A stretch of DNA of 45,768 bases from Trichinella spiralis (lineage: Eukaryota; Nematoda; Enoplea; Trichinellida; Trichinellidae), in contig CM012953.1 of NCBI GenBank assembly GCA_000181795.3, forward strand, positions 18,414,742-18,460,509. Reading direction: 5' to 3'. This document shows, one piece after another, positions 10,715 through 21,156 of this stretch (positions are counted from its first letter, which is position 1; every line of letters starts with the position of its first letter). The position numbers and the translations under genes are program-made. The notes under the pieces are model-generated. The model was not told where the DNA came from, made no database searches, and worked only from the letters and a program-made list of their open reading frames with translations.

Positions 10715-11890
10715 CTCCAACGCTATTTTGCAACTGTATCTTTATTTTTCTAGAATTCGAATATATTCAAATTTTTGAACAGCAAATATTTTATGGTTTT
10801 ATTACATAAGATAATATGGAAAGTATTATGCTCGAAATTTCGTAAATGCACATTAGTTTGATAAAGCATCGCAACAAAGCTGAGATTCTATTATTATTTA
10901 TCAAAGAGACATTCGAATACCCAAATGAATAATAATTGTTTTGTCTAGTGCATGAAGATACATTTTGCGTGCGTTGTAATTTTGCTTCTTTTAATTTCAA
11001 AAAATTTTATTGCATATTACATTAGCAACAGTAGATTTTCCTTTATACCGAAGAGTTGTTTCGTTGTTTCAAATTTGAACTGATTATGAAGAATCAAAAT
11101 AACCTTCATTTTTTACATTATAAAACTGTATGCAACTTAATATATGCGTACATGTGTTGCGTCAGTTATAGAGCTTTATTCCTTTTTTGATAACGAAAAC
11201 TGGCATAAATGCGTATCACTAGCTTACTTACATCAACTTACTTCAACAGTACTGTCACCTTGTGAAATATATATATATATATGAATGTTTGGCAGCTGTC
11301 TTTTTTTTCAATTTATTTACTGGTTTGTTACTTTTTGTTTAAAATTTAATTAAGGAAACAGAAATACTTTAATTTTTGGGTTCTTCTTTAAATCTTTGAA
11401 TTTATCTTTGTCTTTATAATTCATTTATCAAAAAAATTATTCAATATTTAATGTAAGTAATATAAGCAGTTCAGTTCAAAGTTAGTATTTTAATTAGTTT
11501 TAGATTGCAGTAACATCACAGAATATTAATGCAATTTATTGAGGAAGAAAATGTGATCAAATGAAATATATTTTAAGCCTGTTATAAGAAATATATTTTA
11601 TCATAACTGTTGCTTCTTTTCAAATGGAAAGGCTTTTTATATCTTAAAAAGAGTAAAGTGATTGTGTTTAGTAAAATTTTAATTAATTTCGAGAAATTAC
11701 TTTTTCTGTTTTTATTTAGTAAAGTTAAAATTTTACTTTTCTTAATTTTATTATTTCTGATGGACAAAGAAAGAAAGTCGAATCTATTAATAGAATAGGA
11801 TATATACATTGAATTTATAGCAAATAATGTCATTTTTAAATAAATTTATTTAAAATTGAATATTTGCTTTCATAACGCAGTGTTCTTCAG
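10715..11890. other. Intergenic spacer
   Basis: AT-rich sequence with a short (TA)n tract near 11266-11283. Open frames at 10791-11000 and 11582-11833 are low-complexity and not supported. Confidence 0.45.
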
Positions 11891-11891
11891 A

Positions 11892-12044
11892 ATGGTTGAA
11901 GTTGAATGGCAAACAGCAACTAGTAGAAATCACAATTTATACAACATTGTTAAATCTACAAACAAAAAGAATTTATTCAGACGCACAGATGAACCAGTGG
12001 AAAAATATCATCTACTTGATTATTATGCAAGAAAAGAAGTGTAA
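11892..12044 (+). CDS. Possible small ORF or upstream exon before threonine dehydratase
   Basis: A strong acceptor-like site (cttcag) ends one base before an ATG that opens 50 codons, including LFRRTDEPVEKYHLLDYYA, a mixed-charge composition that looks coding. It could be a separate short gene, or an N-terminal exon of the following gene: AAAGAA/GTGTAA is a weak donor at its end. No acceptor that I can find joins it in frame to the dehydratase ATG at 12185, whose own frame has a stop at 12176-12178. I leave it unassigned. Confidence 0.35.
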   Translation: MVEVEWQTATSRNHNLYNIVKSTNKKNLFRRTDEPVEKYHLLDYYARKEV

Positions 12045-12184
12045 TTAACTTATTCAGTATAGCGGTGTTTGCTTCCATTTTAAAACAGAATATATAAAAA
12101 GCTTGATGAATTGAATTGAAATTTTGAAAATTCATCTTATGAACAATAATTGTGATTGCTTGGGCTTTACTGACTTGATGTGTC

Positions 12185-13435
12185 ATGGATCCAATGTGTG
12201 ATCCAGATAATCCAGTTGAAGTTCTTTTCTCAGAGGTAACAAAAGCGGCTTATGTGATAAAAGATGCAGTTGTGAAAACACCATGCTTAAAAGCGGTCAG
12301 ATTGTCCGAAAATATTGGTTATCAAATTTATTTAAAACGTGAATTTATGCAAGAAACTGGAAGTTTCAAAGAACGCGGTGCTCGTTACGCGCTTTCGCAG
12401 ATTCCAATAGAGAAAAGAAAAAACGGCGCAATAGCAGCTTCTGCGGGAAATCACGCACTTGGTTTAGCTTTTCATGGAAAAAATTTGGGCATTCCAATTA
12501 CTGTGGTAATGCCGACCAACGCTCCTCTGATGAAAGTCAACTTGTGCAGATCGTTGAAAGCGAATGTACTTTTAAAAGGTGAACACTTGGGTGTGGCAAA
12601 AGAAGAAGCATTATTAATATCACAAGAAAAAGGCATGACATATATCAACGGATATGATCATCCAGACGTGATCGCAGGTCAAGGAACCATTGGATTAGAA
12701 GTTGTTGAACAAGTTGGCAATTTTGACGCTATTGTGGTTCCAGTGGGCGGAGGTGGTCTAATTAGTGGCGTGGCTTTAGCGGTTAAATCTTTACGTCCGT
12801 CGGTGCAAGTTGTTGGTGCAATAGCGGAAAGTTGCCAAACTTTCAGTGAATCGATGAAAGCTGGAAAGCCGACTACAGTAACCCTGCGTCCCACACTGGC
12901 CGACGGTTTAGCGGTTCCAACGTTTGGTTGCAATGCTTTCAAAACAGTTCAATCGTTGGTGGATAAAATAGTCAGCGTTTCTGAAACATCATTATCGGTT
13001 GCTATATTACGGCTGTTAGAAACGGAAAAATTGATCGTCGAAGGTTCCGGCGCAGCGGGCTTTGCCGCGTTGATTTCTGGCTTGCTTCCTGAACTGAAAG
13101 GTAAAAAAATTGTCATAGTATTAAGCGGTGGCAACATCGATACAACTGTTCTTTGCCATAGTTTGCGTCGTGCTATGGCACTGGAAGGTCGCCTGGTTCG
13201 ATTTGCAGTTAACATCAGCGATCGTACTGGAGGACTGCAAAAGATTACTACAGTTTTGGCAAGTTGCGATGCAGCTATAAGAGATATGCATTTTGAAAAA
13301 GAATGGGTAACCGGTGACACTTACTGCGATCAAGCAGTATTTGTTGTCGAAACTCACACAGCCGAGCACGCTTCACATGTCGAAAACACTCTCAAATATT
13401 GTTATCCAGAAATTATTTGGAATCAACTGTTTTAA
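12185..13435 (+). CDS. L-threonine dehydratase (threonine ammonia-lyase), TdcB/IlvA family
   Basis: A PLP enzyme that converts L-threonine to 2-oxobutanoate and ammonia in the cytosol. One uninterrupted exon of 416 residues. The PLP-binding lysine is K62 in SFKERGA; SAGNH at 86-90 and the glycine loop GGGG at 188-191 bind the substrate and cofactor phosphate; SGGNID at 314-319 carries the residue near the pyridine nitrogen. From about residue 337 an ACT-like regulatory domain follows (RFAVNISDRTGGLQKI), as in catabolic and biosynthetic threonine dehydratases. The N-terminal CDPDNPVEV agrees with my memory of the nematode homologue (C. elegans K01C8.1 type). The gene is GC-richer than its neighbours and has no intron. 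The end is convergent with AAR2. Identification is secure; serine as an alternative substrate is possible. Confidence 0.93.
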   Translation: MDPMCDPDNPVEVLFSEVTKAAYVIKDAVVKTPCLKAVRLSENIGYQIYLKREFMQETGSFKERGARYALSQIPIEKRKNGAIAASAGNHALGLAFHGKNLGIPITVVMPTNAPLMKVNLCRSLKANVLLKGEHLGVAKEEALLISQEKGMTYINGYDHPDVIAGQGTIGLEVVEQVGNFDAIVVPVGGGGLISGVALAVKSLRPSVQVVGAIAESCQTFSESMKAGKPTTVTLRPTLADGLAVPTFGCNAFKTVQSLVDKIVSVSETSLSVAILRLLETEKLIVEGSGAAGFAALISGLLPELKGKKIVIVLSGGNIDTTVLCHSLRRAMALEGRLVRFAVNISDRTGGLQKITTVLASCDAAIRDMHFEKEWVTGDTYCDQAVFVVETHTAEHASHVENTLKYCYPEIIWNQLF

Positions 13436-13812
13436 ATATCCACCACATCATTGCCATAAATATCATATTCCTCTAACTGCCCACTCACTCACTGCTTGCT
13501 CTATTTCTCAAACTGCCCTCATAGTAAAGTAAAATTTTCCAACTAGCCGTCTTTTATGATGCAAAATGTAGATTTGAGAATAATTCCCAAATAATACTCA
13601 TCATCACTGAAACAGAAAACAAAACAAAATTTTCTGAATTTATTTACATGTGAATCACATTTTTTAACAAAAAAAAACAAAAATAAATAGAACAAAATCA
13701 ACACAGGTCCGCCACTACCTATAAATTTCTTTGCAAATACCAACGCTATAATAATATCATTGTATATTTAAAGGAATCACTAACAATGTAGCATTGTGTA
13801 TAAAATAATTTA
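13436..13812. other. Convergent 3' spacer between threonine dehydratase and AAR2
   Basis: About 380 bases between two convergent genes, AT-rich with A-runs. It presumably holds both 3' UTRs. No further feature is seen. Confidence 0.5.
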
Positions 13813-15093
13813 TTATTCGACAACTACAGGCGCAAACTCATCTCGTACTTCCGAAAAATCCCACATGAAATGCGCCGATACTGACAGTTGAAATCTACGA
13901 CATTTTTCTTTCAATTCTTCACTGACAGTTTCTGACGATGCCACAAGAGAAAAGAAGTTTGAAAGACTCTGCGTGAGGAAGTTATTTCTTGCAACAATAT
14001 CGACAAAAAACTCACTGGGCGTTGTTTTCAGTTGAAAATGCAACACCATAATAAAATCGCTGTAAAAACTGTCAAATTCTGCCAAAGCTTCATCGCAGTT
14101 GCAAATCATGTCTATTAAACGTTTCCATTGTTCAAATGCTTCATAAACGTGACCAAGCAAAAAGCAAACGTACGCAAACTGCAATTCACCAAGAAGAAAT
14201 TTCGGCTCTTCATAAGTTGACAGCATTTTACGCAATGCATAACTACGATCCATTGACTTGGAAGTCCGTTCTTCGGGACTGAAATTCTCTGAGCGTACAG
14301 TTGGAATTGTTGTAAATTTAATTTCACTTTCAGGTGAAGTATTCATAATTGGAAGTCCCTGAAATAATTCAATTAGGCTGAGCTAAAACTGTACATCTAT
14401 ATATATGCACATTATCTTACTTGTGCATCTCGAAAGCGTGTTCGAACAGGATTTTCTCGATCAACTCGTTGGGCTCCAAAACTAAGATCTTGGCTTTCTT
14501 TACTGATCAAATCGCACTGAGAGCTGATTTTTCCATTTGTTGGAGACAATCGACTGATCAACGATTCATTAATCAAATAAGAAAGTGAAAACCATTGCTT
14601 GTGATTCTCGAAAGGATACGGACCAAGAAACTGGTCCATTTCTTTCAAATTTAGACGAAGTCTTTCAATCTGTTCTACATCATCCTCATCTGCAAGATCT
14701 GCAATACTAGGCAGCTTCAGAAGATATGAAAAATTTTATGAGATAAAACAAAATTCATTTTCAACATTTACCTTCATTCTCTTTATCCCACTTCTTTACC
14801 AAAACCTCTTTCGGAGCAAAGTTGTGAAAAAAACCAATTCTTGGAGCACGATCACCATGTTTACCAAGTGAACTGACATATATAAAATGCACTCCAGGTG
14901 GAATCATCTTGATGCCTTTAAATTTCGGACCAGTTGACCATGCATTGTAATCAACGCCAAATTCAAATCCATTTGGCAAATCTGGAAACAATGCAAAAGC
15001 ACCATACTCAAACAGTTGCAATGCTTCTTCTGGTGACATTTGTACTGTCGTTGAACTAGATGCACTTTCAGCTTTTCTAGACGATGATGACAT
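13813..15093 (-). CDS. AAR2: AAR2 splicing factor homologue
   Basis: AAR2 binds PRP8 and delays BRR2 joining during assembly of the U5 snRNP. Exons on the minus strand: about 14772-15093, 14421-14714 and 13813-14358. The N-terminal beta domain has FEFGVDYNAWSTGPKFKGIK and MIPPGVHFIYVSS, nearly as in human AAR2. The helical domain has MDQFLGPYPFENHKQW, then LGELQFAYVCFLLGHVYEAF and FFVDIVARNNFLT, and ends with FAPVVVE as in other animals. Exons 2 and 3 join in phase. At the exon 1/2 junction the donor after GAAG (14771-14770) is one base out of phase; an alternative donor after 14800 is in phase but drops nine residues that look conserved, giving 377 residues (human 384). The start ATG is preceded by an acceptor-like AACAG, so a leader exon or trans-splice site may lie upstream. 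Confidence 0.9.
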
Positions 15094-15706
15094 TCTACAA
15101 ATTCTGTTATTAACAATGAAAAACATTAAATCTAAATTTCAGAATGTCAAAAAAATGTGCCACATATTTTTATCAAGTTATACTTTCATCCTTAAAAAGT
15201 ACAAATTTTAAATGCTTCATAGTTAAAAAATATACAGTGATTAACATTTTACTTGATTTACTTTTCATTTAACGAACTATAAGCATGAAAAATAAAAGTT
15301 TTGCTTTACATAAAGTCATAAGCATACTATACATAATTCAGGTTCAACTACAGTAGTGCGTATGGTAAAAGTATATTTTATGCGAATCTAAATATATTAA
15401 TGATTTAAAATGATAAAATACATTTAATTATTTATAAATTGTAATAACATATAGTTATGAATAACAAAAGAAAAATATGAGAAAAGTTGCTGAGGAAGCT
15501 TTGATAATTTTTTTATTTAAATTAAAATATTATTATTTTACAAAATTATAAATTTTGCAATATTTTTAAATAAAAATCCACAATAGATAAAAGCAATCAA
15601 ATAGATACCATAATTACCTGCATACATTTATTTCTGTAATTGTGTTTCTGTGAATTCACGTGTTCTTTTCACAGTATTCTGATTCGTAGTTTAAAATTGG
15701 CAGGTG
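15094..15706. promoter_or_regulatory. Divergent AAR2/RPAIN intergenic region, likely shared promoter
   Basis: About 610 very AT-rich bases between the start codons of two divergently read housekeeping genes. There is no obvious TATA box at a matching distance for either gene. A bidirectional promoter is an inference from layout alone. Confidence 0.4.
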
Positions 15707-16712
15707 ATGTTTAGCACGAATGATTTGTTGGCAGATGATCGTCTTGAATTCTTCAGGAGGTGTTTAGAACCGATTCGAAATAAAATTAGACAGGTATGTT
15801 GGATTAATGTGGTTAATTATTAAATTGTTTTGCTTTGTTTCAGGAATTTTTTAATCAGCTTGCATTGAGACGAAATCAGGCAATTAATGACAGGCGAAAT
15901 GATCACACAGCTTCTTACGTGGCTCCATCATCGCAAATGGTTTGATATTAACTTGCAAAACTATTTGTGGAGCATTTCATTGTTATATTGTTTGAAAAAA
16001 TTTATTGCAATTATTTTTTGAATAATTACTATTCAGTATTAGTTCTTTATTTTATTTATTTGTGTTTTTTGTTTTTTATATTCTGCATTTTCTGGAAAAG
16101 TGATCGTTTTAGGGAAGTCAGAATGAATGTGGTAAAAGTAGTTGTGATCATGTATCAGCTTCGAATGACATGGATACAGATGATTTGAGTTCAGGTATAA
16201 TATTTTGTTGAGAAAAATTATTTTTTTGCAATTGTTACATATCAGGTATTTCAGTACAATTGTGTGACTTTTATGGCGAGCAGTTAAATTACGAAAATGC
16301 GATGTTGGAAGCTAATGTCAGCTATTATGAAAATAATGACAGTTATGTGATATGTCCAATTTGTTTGCTGTAAGCTGATTTATGTTTAATTGTTGATTAT
16401 ATTAATTAAAAAGTTTCCTCATCTCAGGTGTCAACTGCAGCAACAAAACGACAGCATTGTTTGTGAGTGTGGATTTAAGATCCATTCACTTCAGAACAGA
16501 CCAGTTTCATTGTCTGCATTAAAAAATTCCATTTTCTCAAGTTTGATACTGCACGAAGGACAGTGTTCAGCTCAACCTGAATTCGTTTCCGTTGCATACG
16601 GTGATGGTATTGAATTGTATTTGAAATGTTCGGTAAGTTTTCAAAAATCAGTGAAATTGATGCTAATGAGTTTGAATTTCAGTTTTGCGGTGTAGATGTT
16701 CCGGTTTATTAG
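15707..16712 (+). CDS. RPAIN: RPA-interacting protein (RPAIN) homologue
   Basis: RPAIN carries replication protein A into the nucleus. Six exons: 15707-15793, 15844-15939, 16113-16194, 16246-16369, 16428-16632 and 16683-16712. All are GT-AG and in phase, and they sum to 207 residues (human RPAIN has 219). The N-terminal part is basic and helical (RRCLEPIRNKIRQ), as in the RPAIN N-terminus. The C-terminal half is the RPAIN zinc-finger domain: YVICPICLLC, then IVCECGFKIH, then LHEGQCSAQPEF, and finally CSFC shortly before the stop. The central acidic segment NDMDTDDLSS is variable in the family. The ATG at 15707 is followed directly by the conserved N-terminal helix. It is divergent from AAR2 and convergent with VPS16. 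Confidence 0.85.
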
Positions 16713-17040
16713 AGCAAAGAAATATTGAACTGTATTTTATCGACTTTTAATGGATGAATTTTGACGTACATGGTATTTATTTCCAATCATTAATTTTGCA
16801 CCTTATTGTAATACTTGAAAATAATTGACTGTTATTATTTCTTTTACAATGTGAGGTGTTCTGTATTTGATGTTAAATGTGGAAAATGTCATTCTTGCGC
16901 ATTGTCCTGTCTGTCCACAACTTGCAGAGTGATTTTTTTTAGATCGAAATTCTTAAATTATTTTAAATTATGAAATGGGTGAAAGGATGTTTATTATATA
17001 TAAAAATGTAATGAACAATAATTACACAAATAATAATCAT
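16713..17040. other. Convergent 3' spacer between RPAIN and VPS16
   Basis: AT-rich 3' region of two convergent genes with no further gene seen. Confidence 0.5.
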
Positions 17041-20000
17041 TCATTTCTTTTGTTTTTTCCATTGTTTTTTCAAAGATAAAATTGCGTCATATTCTGGCAA
17101 TTTATTGACGGAACAAAGGGACAATATTCGATTTAAAGCTTCTTCGTTGTGTTGTTGAATTGCCAAATTTGCCGCTGATTCATAATTTCTAAAAAGGATG
17201 TTTGAAAAAAGATCATCTCATATCTTTTCAATCGACAGTTTACTTCAGTATGATCAACGCTTCGAGGCGGTCGTCTGCGGTCACTTTGGAAAAGTATTTT
17301 CGCGCTTCTTCCTTCTTGTCGTACTTCATGCATTCTTCGATGAAAGGCTCAAAAGCAGAATTTGTCAGTGTCAGTTTATACAGCTCTACATACATGTATC
17401 GCATGCGTTATAATTATATTTAACAAATACCAAATATCCGATCAGTGGTTTTTTATGTTTTGCAAAATTTTCCAAATCTTGCCATCTGGATGCTTTGGCA
17501 AGCGCTCGCATCTTCCACCAGCATAATCTGTTGATAATTTTTTGATGAGACAAATTTGATTTTCAAAAAAAAAAACAATCTAGAAATTATAATAATTTTA
17601 TCCTTTACTGGCGGTCGGAAATTTTGAACTCTTTCTTTGCCATTTCCACATAATTCCACTCGTTGGCACAGATGAGCCATTCGATTGTTTCTTGCAGTGA
17701 ACAATCGACAAGCGATGATGAATCGTTGAATTTTTCTGCCAGTTCTTCTTGCAATTTCAGCAATTTGATATTGTCACAAAGTTGGCTGACACAGAAATTC
17801 TCTTTTGCAATACGAAAACATTTTTCAGCCAACTGCAACGTCTCAACTTTATCAGTGATATCGAAAACCTGACATTATGCAAAAATAATATTATCGTTAT
17901 TCAAATATGAAAAATTAACAAAGTTAAATACAGGAGCATTTGATGCTTTCAAATGATACAACGCTTGACCGATGAAATCATCGGTTTCTTCCAAAAGAAA
18001 TCGAAAATTGTCCGCACTTATTTCTCGAACAAACTAGGAAAAAAATTATGAAAACGCACAAACTATTATTATCTGACATTTCAACTGTAAATATATTTAA
18101 AAAAAAACATTTATTTATTGCAGTAAAAGTAACATCGAATAAAAAATAACATGCAAATTTTCTCGCTTGTTGTTTGTTGTTCAACTTACGGATTTGTACA
18201 AGGTGAATGGTATTGGAAAATTGCGCATAATCAAGCTCAAATCGGAGATTTTTTCAAACGATTCTCTCAAATGAAGTATAACAGAATAAACTATAAAAAA
18301 TGCAAATAAACAAACAAACAAACAAATAAACAATGACAAGAAATCACTTAATTCCGGATCTTTACTCTGCGCTGCTTTTGAAAGAGCCTTTTCGTTGCGA
18401 TTCAACTTCATCAGCATGAAAACTTGACGTTCGAGATTTTTCTCATAATTCAACAACTGAATATCCATCTAGCAAATAAACATACAAACAAATAAACAAT
18501 CTTGTTTACTTTTGTCGCAAGATCCATTCGTTTGTGTTGAGCAGCAATTTCGGCGATACTAGCGAACGATATGTCTGGAAATTCGGTTGATTTTTCTTTG
18601 ATTCTGTCTACAATTCTTTCATCACTGATCGACTTATCACAAACAATTTTCGAAGCCCAATGCATAACCACTCGATTGACTCCAATTCCACTGTCCAAAC
18701 TGAAAATGAATAATTAATAATTCTTAAAAACAACAACAATTATCATAATTAACCGTAAACAACGACAACAACTAACTGCCAACGGATATTGCTCTCGGGC
18801 AATCAATCTGTTGATTAAATTTGGTAAAGTCAATGATTTCAACCTAAATAACAGTAAAAAAAGTTTTCATTCAAACAACAGCAACAACTTGCTCTTCAAT
18901 AAATCGATTTACTGTAGATAAGAGATTGGCATTGCGAAATTCATTTCACGAATTGCATTCAATATTCGCAAAGTTCGACACGCGTTTGTGTAAGCGTCAA
19001 CTTCAGCAGTTGGAACGAAAGATTTTCCAAAACTGGCTGCCTGAAATGGTGAAAGCACATGGGGAATTTTTCAAAACAAAAAAAATTAATGCATATTAAC
19101 CAAAAGCAATCGTTTTTGTATAGATGGATCGAAAAAATGCGTTGCTGCCTCGATGCACGTTTGAATAGCATCCGGTAATTGATCCAAAATTAAACGTATA
19201 TATTCGAATGCTTTGTAATTATTTGCCTGAAATGAAAACTGTATGAAACAGGATAATAAAATTATTCATTTATTATTATTTTACAGTATATTCTGCATGA
19301 GCAACAACGAGAAAAGCAGCCGGTGACAACGAACCCACTCTAAATATTTCAACAGCAGATTCTACAAAATTAAAAGATTTTTTTATTTATGTTTTATTTT
19401 AAAAAAATCTTAATTATTACTGTTAACACAACGTATAAATTCGTGCTTATTTCGTGAATAAATTCGTAATCCATCTGGCTCTTGACAAACTGCAAACGAC
19501 GAATCATCACATGAAAAACTGAAAAATAAGTTCCCTTTTCTCATCAATTAAAACAACATCAATATGCTTTCATTTTTATATTTTACTTCATCGTATCATT
19601 AACAAGGCCCGTCAACGAGTAGCTGTTTCCTTCGCCGACAAATATTGCAAAATCGGTACACCTGAACAAAATTATTTGAAATAAAAAAATATATATTTAT
19701 ATATACATATCAATAACAATATAGTAATTATTTTCCATCAATGAAAATTCTCTTTACCAACAGAAGCTGCATGGCATAACAAACGGCGTGCAAAAAAATT
19801 CACAATGAAATATCTAAACATTTTTATTCAGTAATTTTGCAACAGTTGAACTCAATTCATTAATATTTAAAACTACATGAAAAATTATGCACTTTAAACA
19901 ACAATATAAAATGATACTTTGAAATCTGATGAGCATATTTGTACAAGACTTTCGTCGGACATGAAGGCTAGCTTTTCTTTGTCAGGAGACAAAATAACTG

Positions 20001-21156
20001 AAGTATACTTTCGAACCGGTGTAGTAAACGGTGGAATCTGAAAGTGATTTTCAAGAAAATTTGAATTTTCGATAATTTGAATTCAATTTTGAAAAATTCC
20101 TACAATTTGTTCCGAAGCTAATTCTCTGGATAGGACATAAATTTCATTATCAAAAGCGCAAAGCACTTTCGTTTGACGATCTTTACTTATCACAACCCAA
20201 CAGCTTGGAATGGTGGATTTCCCTTCAGCGTGAAAACAAAAATATGAATATAATACAGATATTTTAATTTCAATCTACCATGCACTTCTCTTGTTCTCCA
20301 AAGTTTCGTCTGTTCAACATCGTTCACTAGGTAAAATCGAAGCGTTTTGCACAACACCGCTAAGCCTGTAGCATTGCCAAATGAGTGAAAAGCTTGACAA
20401 GAAATAATTTTCATTTCCAGAGCTTCCTGTTTAAAAAAATTATTAAATTGTACATATATTTATATTTCTATTTGTCTACCTTTCCCATGTTGAATTGATT
20501 TCTCAATTTCTCTTCACCACTTTGTGAATAAACTGAAACTTTACCAGAACTTTGTACGCAAATCAAATCTTCCGCTCTAGTCCAATTCATGTATAACAGA
20601 TCATCAGTTCTCCACTGAAATGAACTTCCATTTTTTAAAAAAAAAGCAGTTTAAATACGGTGAATAATAAAAGTTACAATGAATTTGGAAATAAATTTTC
20701 CCGATGGATTATACAATTCAACGTATTTTCGACGTGTTTCCGCATCATCATTCAGTATCGCTAAACTATGAGTTAACTGCAGAAAGCTAATCAAAAAGCA
20801 TTATTATCTAAAATCATTAATTTTAAAAACAATTTAAGTAAACTTGCAACTAATTTGTAGAAATTTTTTCTCTTTTTTAAGAATAAACTTTACTTTTTAA
20901 TGTTTGCACATAACATTTTTTCTAATCTGAAATATTTAAATTGAATAGAAAAGAACATTGATTACCTATATTTCCACCATATGAACACGCAGCATATTCA
21001 TTTAAATTAAACTTTCCAATATTCCATGTTAAATCATATATTTTCAGTTTCCTTGAAATGAACTAAATCAATTATATAAAAATGACTGCAAATGTAAAAT
21101 TATTACTGAAAAGTTTCAGTTCCCAATGGGAACCAATCTGCAGTTTGACAAAACAT
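17041..21156 (-). CDS. VPS16: Vacuolar protein sorting-associated protein 16 (HOPS/CORVET core subunit)
   Basis: VPS16 is a core subunit of the HOPS and CORVET tethers in endosome-lysosome fusion and pairs with VPS33. The gene has well over a dozen exons. Exons 1-3 are 21107-21156 (MFCQTADWFPLG), 20966-21051 (LKIYDLTWN, YAACSYGGN) and 20678-20776. The Vps16_N beta-propeller continues with MNWTRAEDLICVQSSGKVSV and PSCWVVISKDRQTKVL. The C-terminal helical solenoid shows AASFGKSF, LRILNAIREMNFAMPISY, VVMHWASKIV, LNRNEKALSKAAQSKDPEL, WWKMRALAKASRWQDLE and FAKHKKPLIGYL, all in the order of animal VPS16. The stop is at 17041-17043 after a lysine-rich tail. Most junctions I checked are GT-AG and in phase; the exon 2/3 junction is one base out of phase. 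Confidence 0.92.
18291..18347 (-). repeat. VPS16 intron with (TTTG)n core
   Basis: A 57-base intron with GT-AG ends, in frame between DPEL and IYSVIL. Its centre is a T-rich TTTG repeat (ATTGTTTATTTGTTTG...TTTATTTGC on the minus strand) that recurs in the next upstream intron at 18469-18509. Confidence 0.8.
18469..18509 (-). repeat. VPS16 intron with matching (TTTG)n core
   Basis: A 41-base GT-AG intron between LATK and MDIQLL. Nearly its whole body matches the core of the intron at 18291-18347, with four bases fewer. Confidence 0.8.

Larger units (their letters stand above)
9630..10945 (+). repeat. Duplicated segment, copy 2 (carries cystatin-like gene 2)
   Basis: Counterpart of about 5745-7010 in the same orientation, so a direct duplication now split by the BAR-domain gene and the hAT MITE. 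Exons are the best conserved parts, but promoter and 3' flank are also recognisable. Confidence 0.7.

Noticed and set aside
18301-18335. Possible CRISPR-like or satellite array of AAAC units
   Set aside because: It is a short simple repeat inside a VPS16 intron with no spacers.
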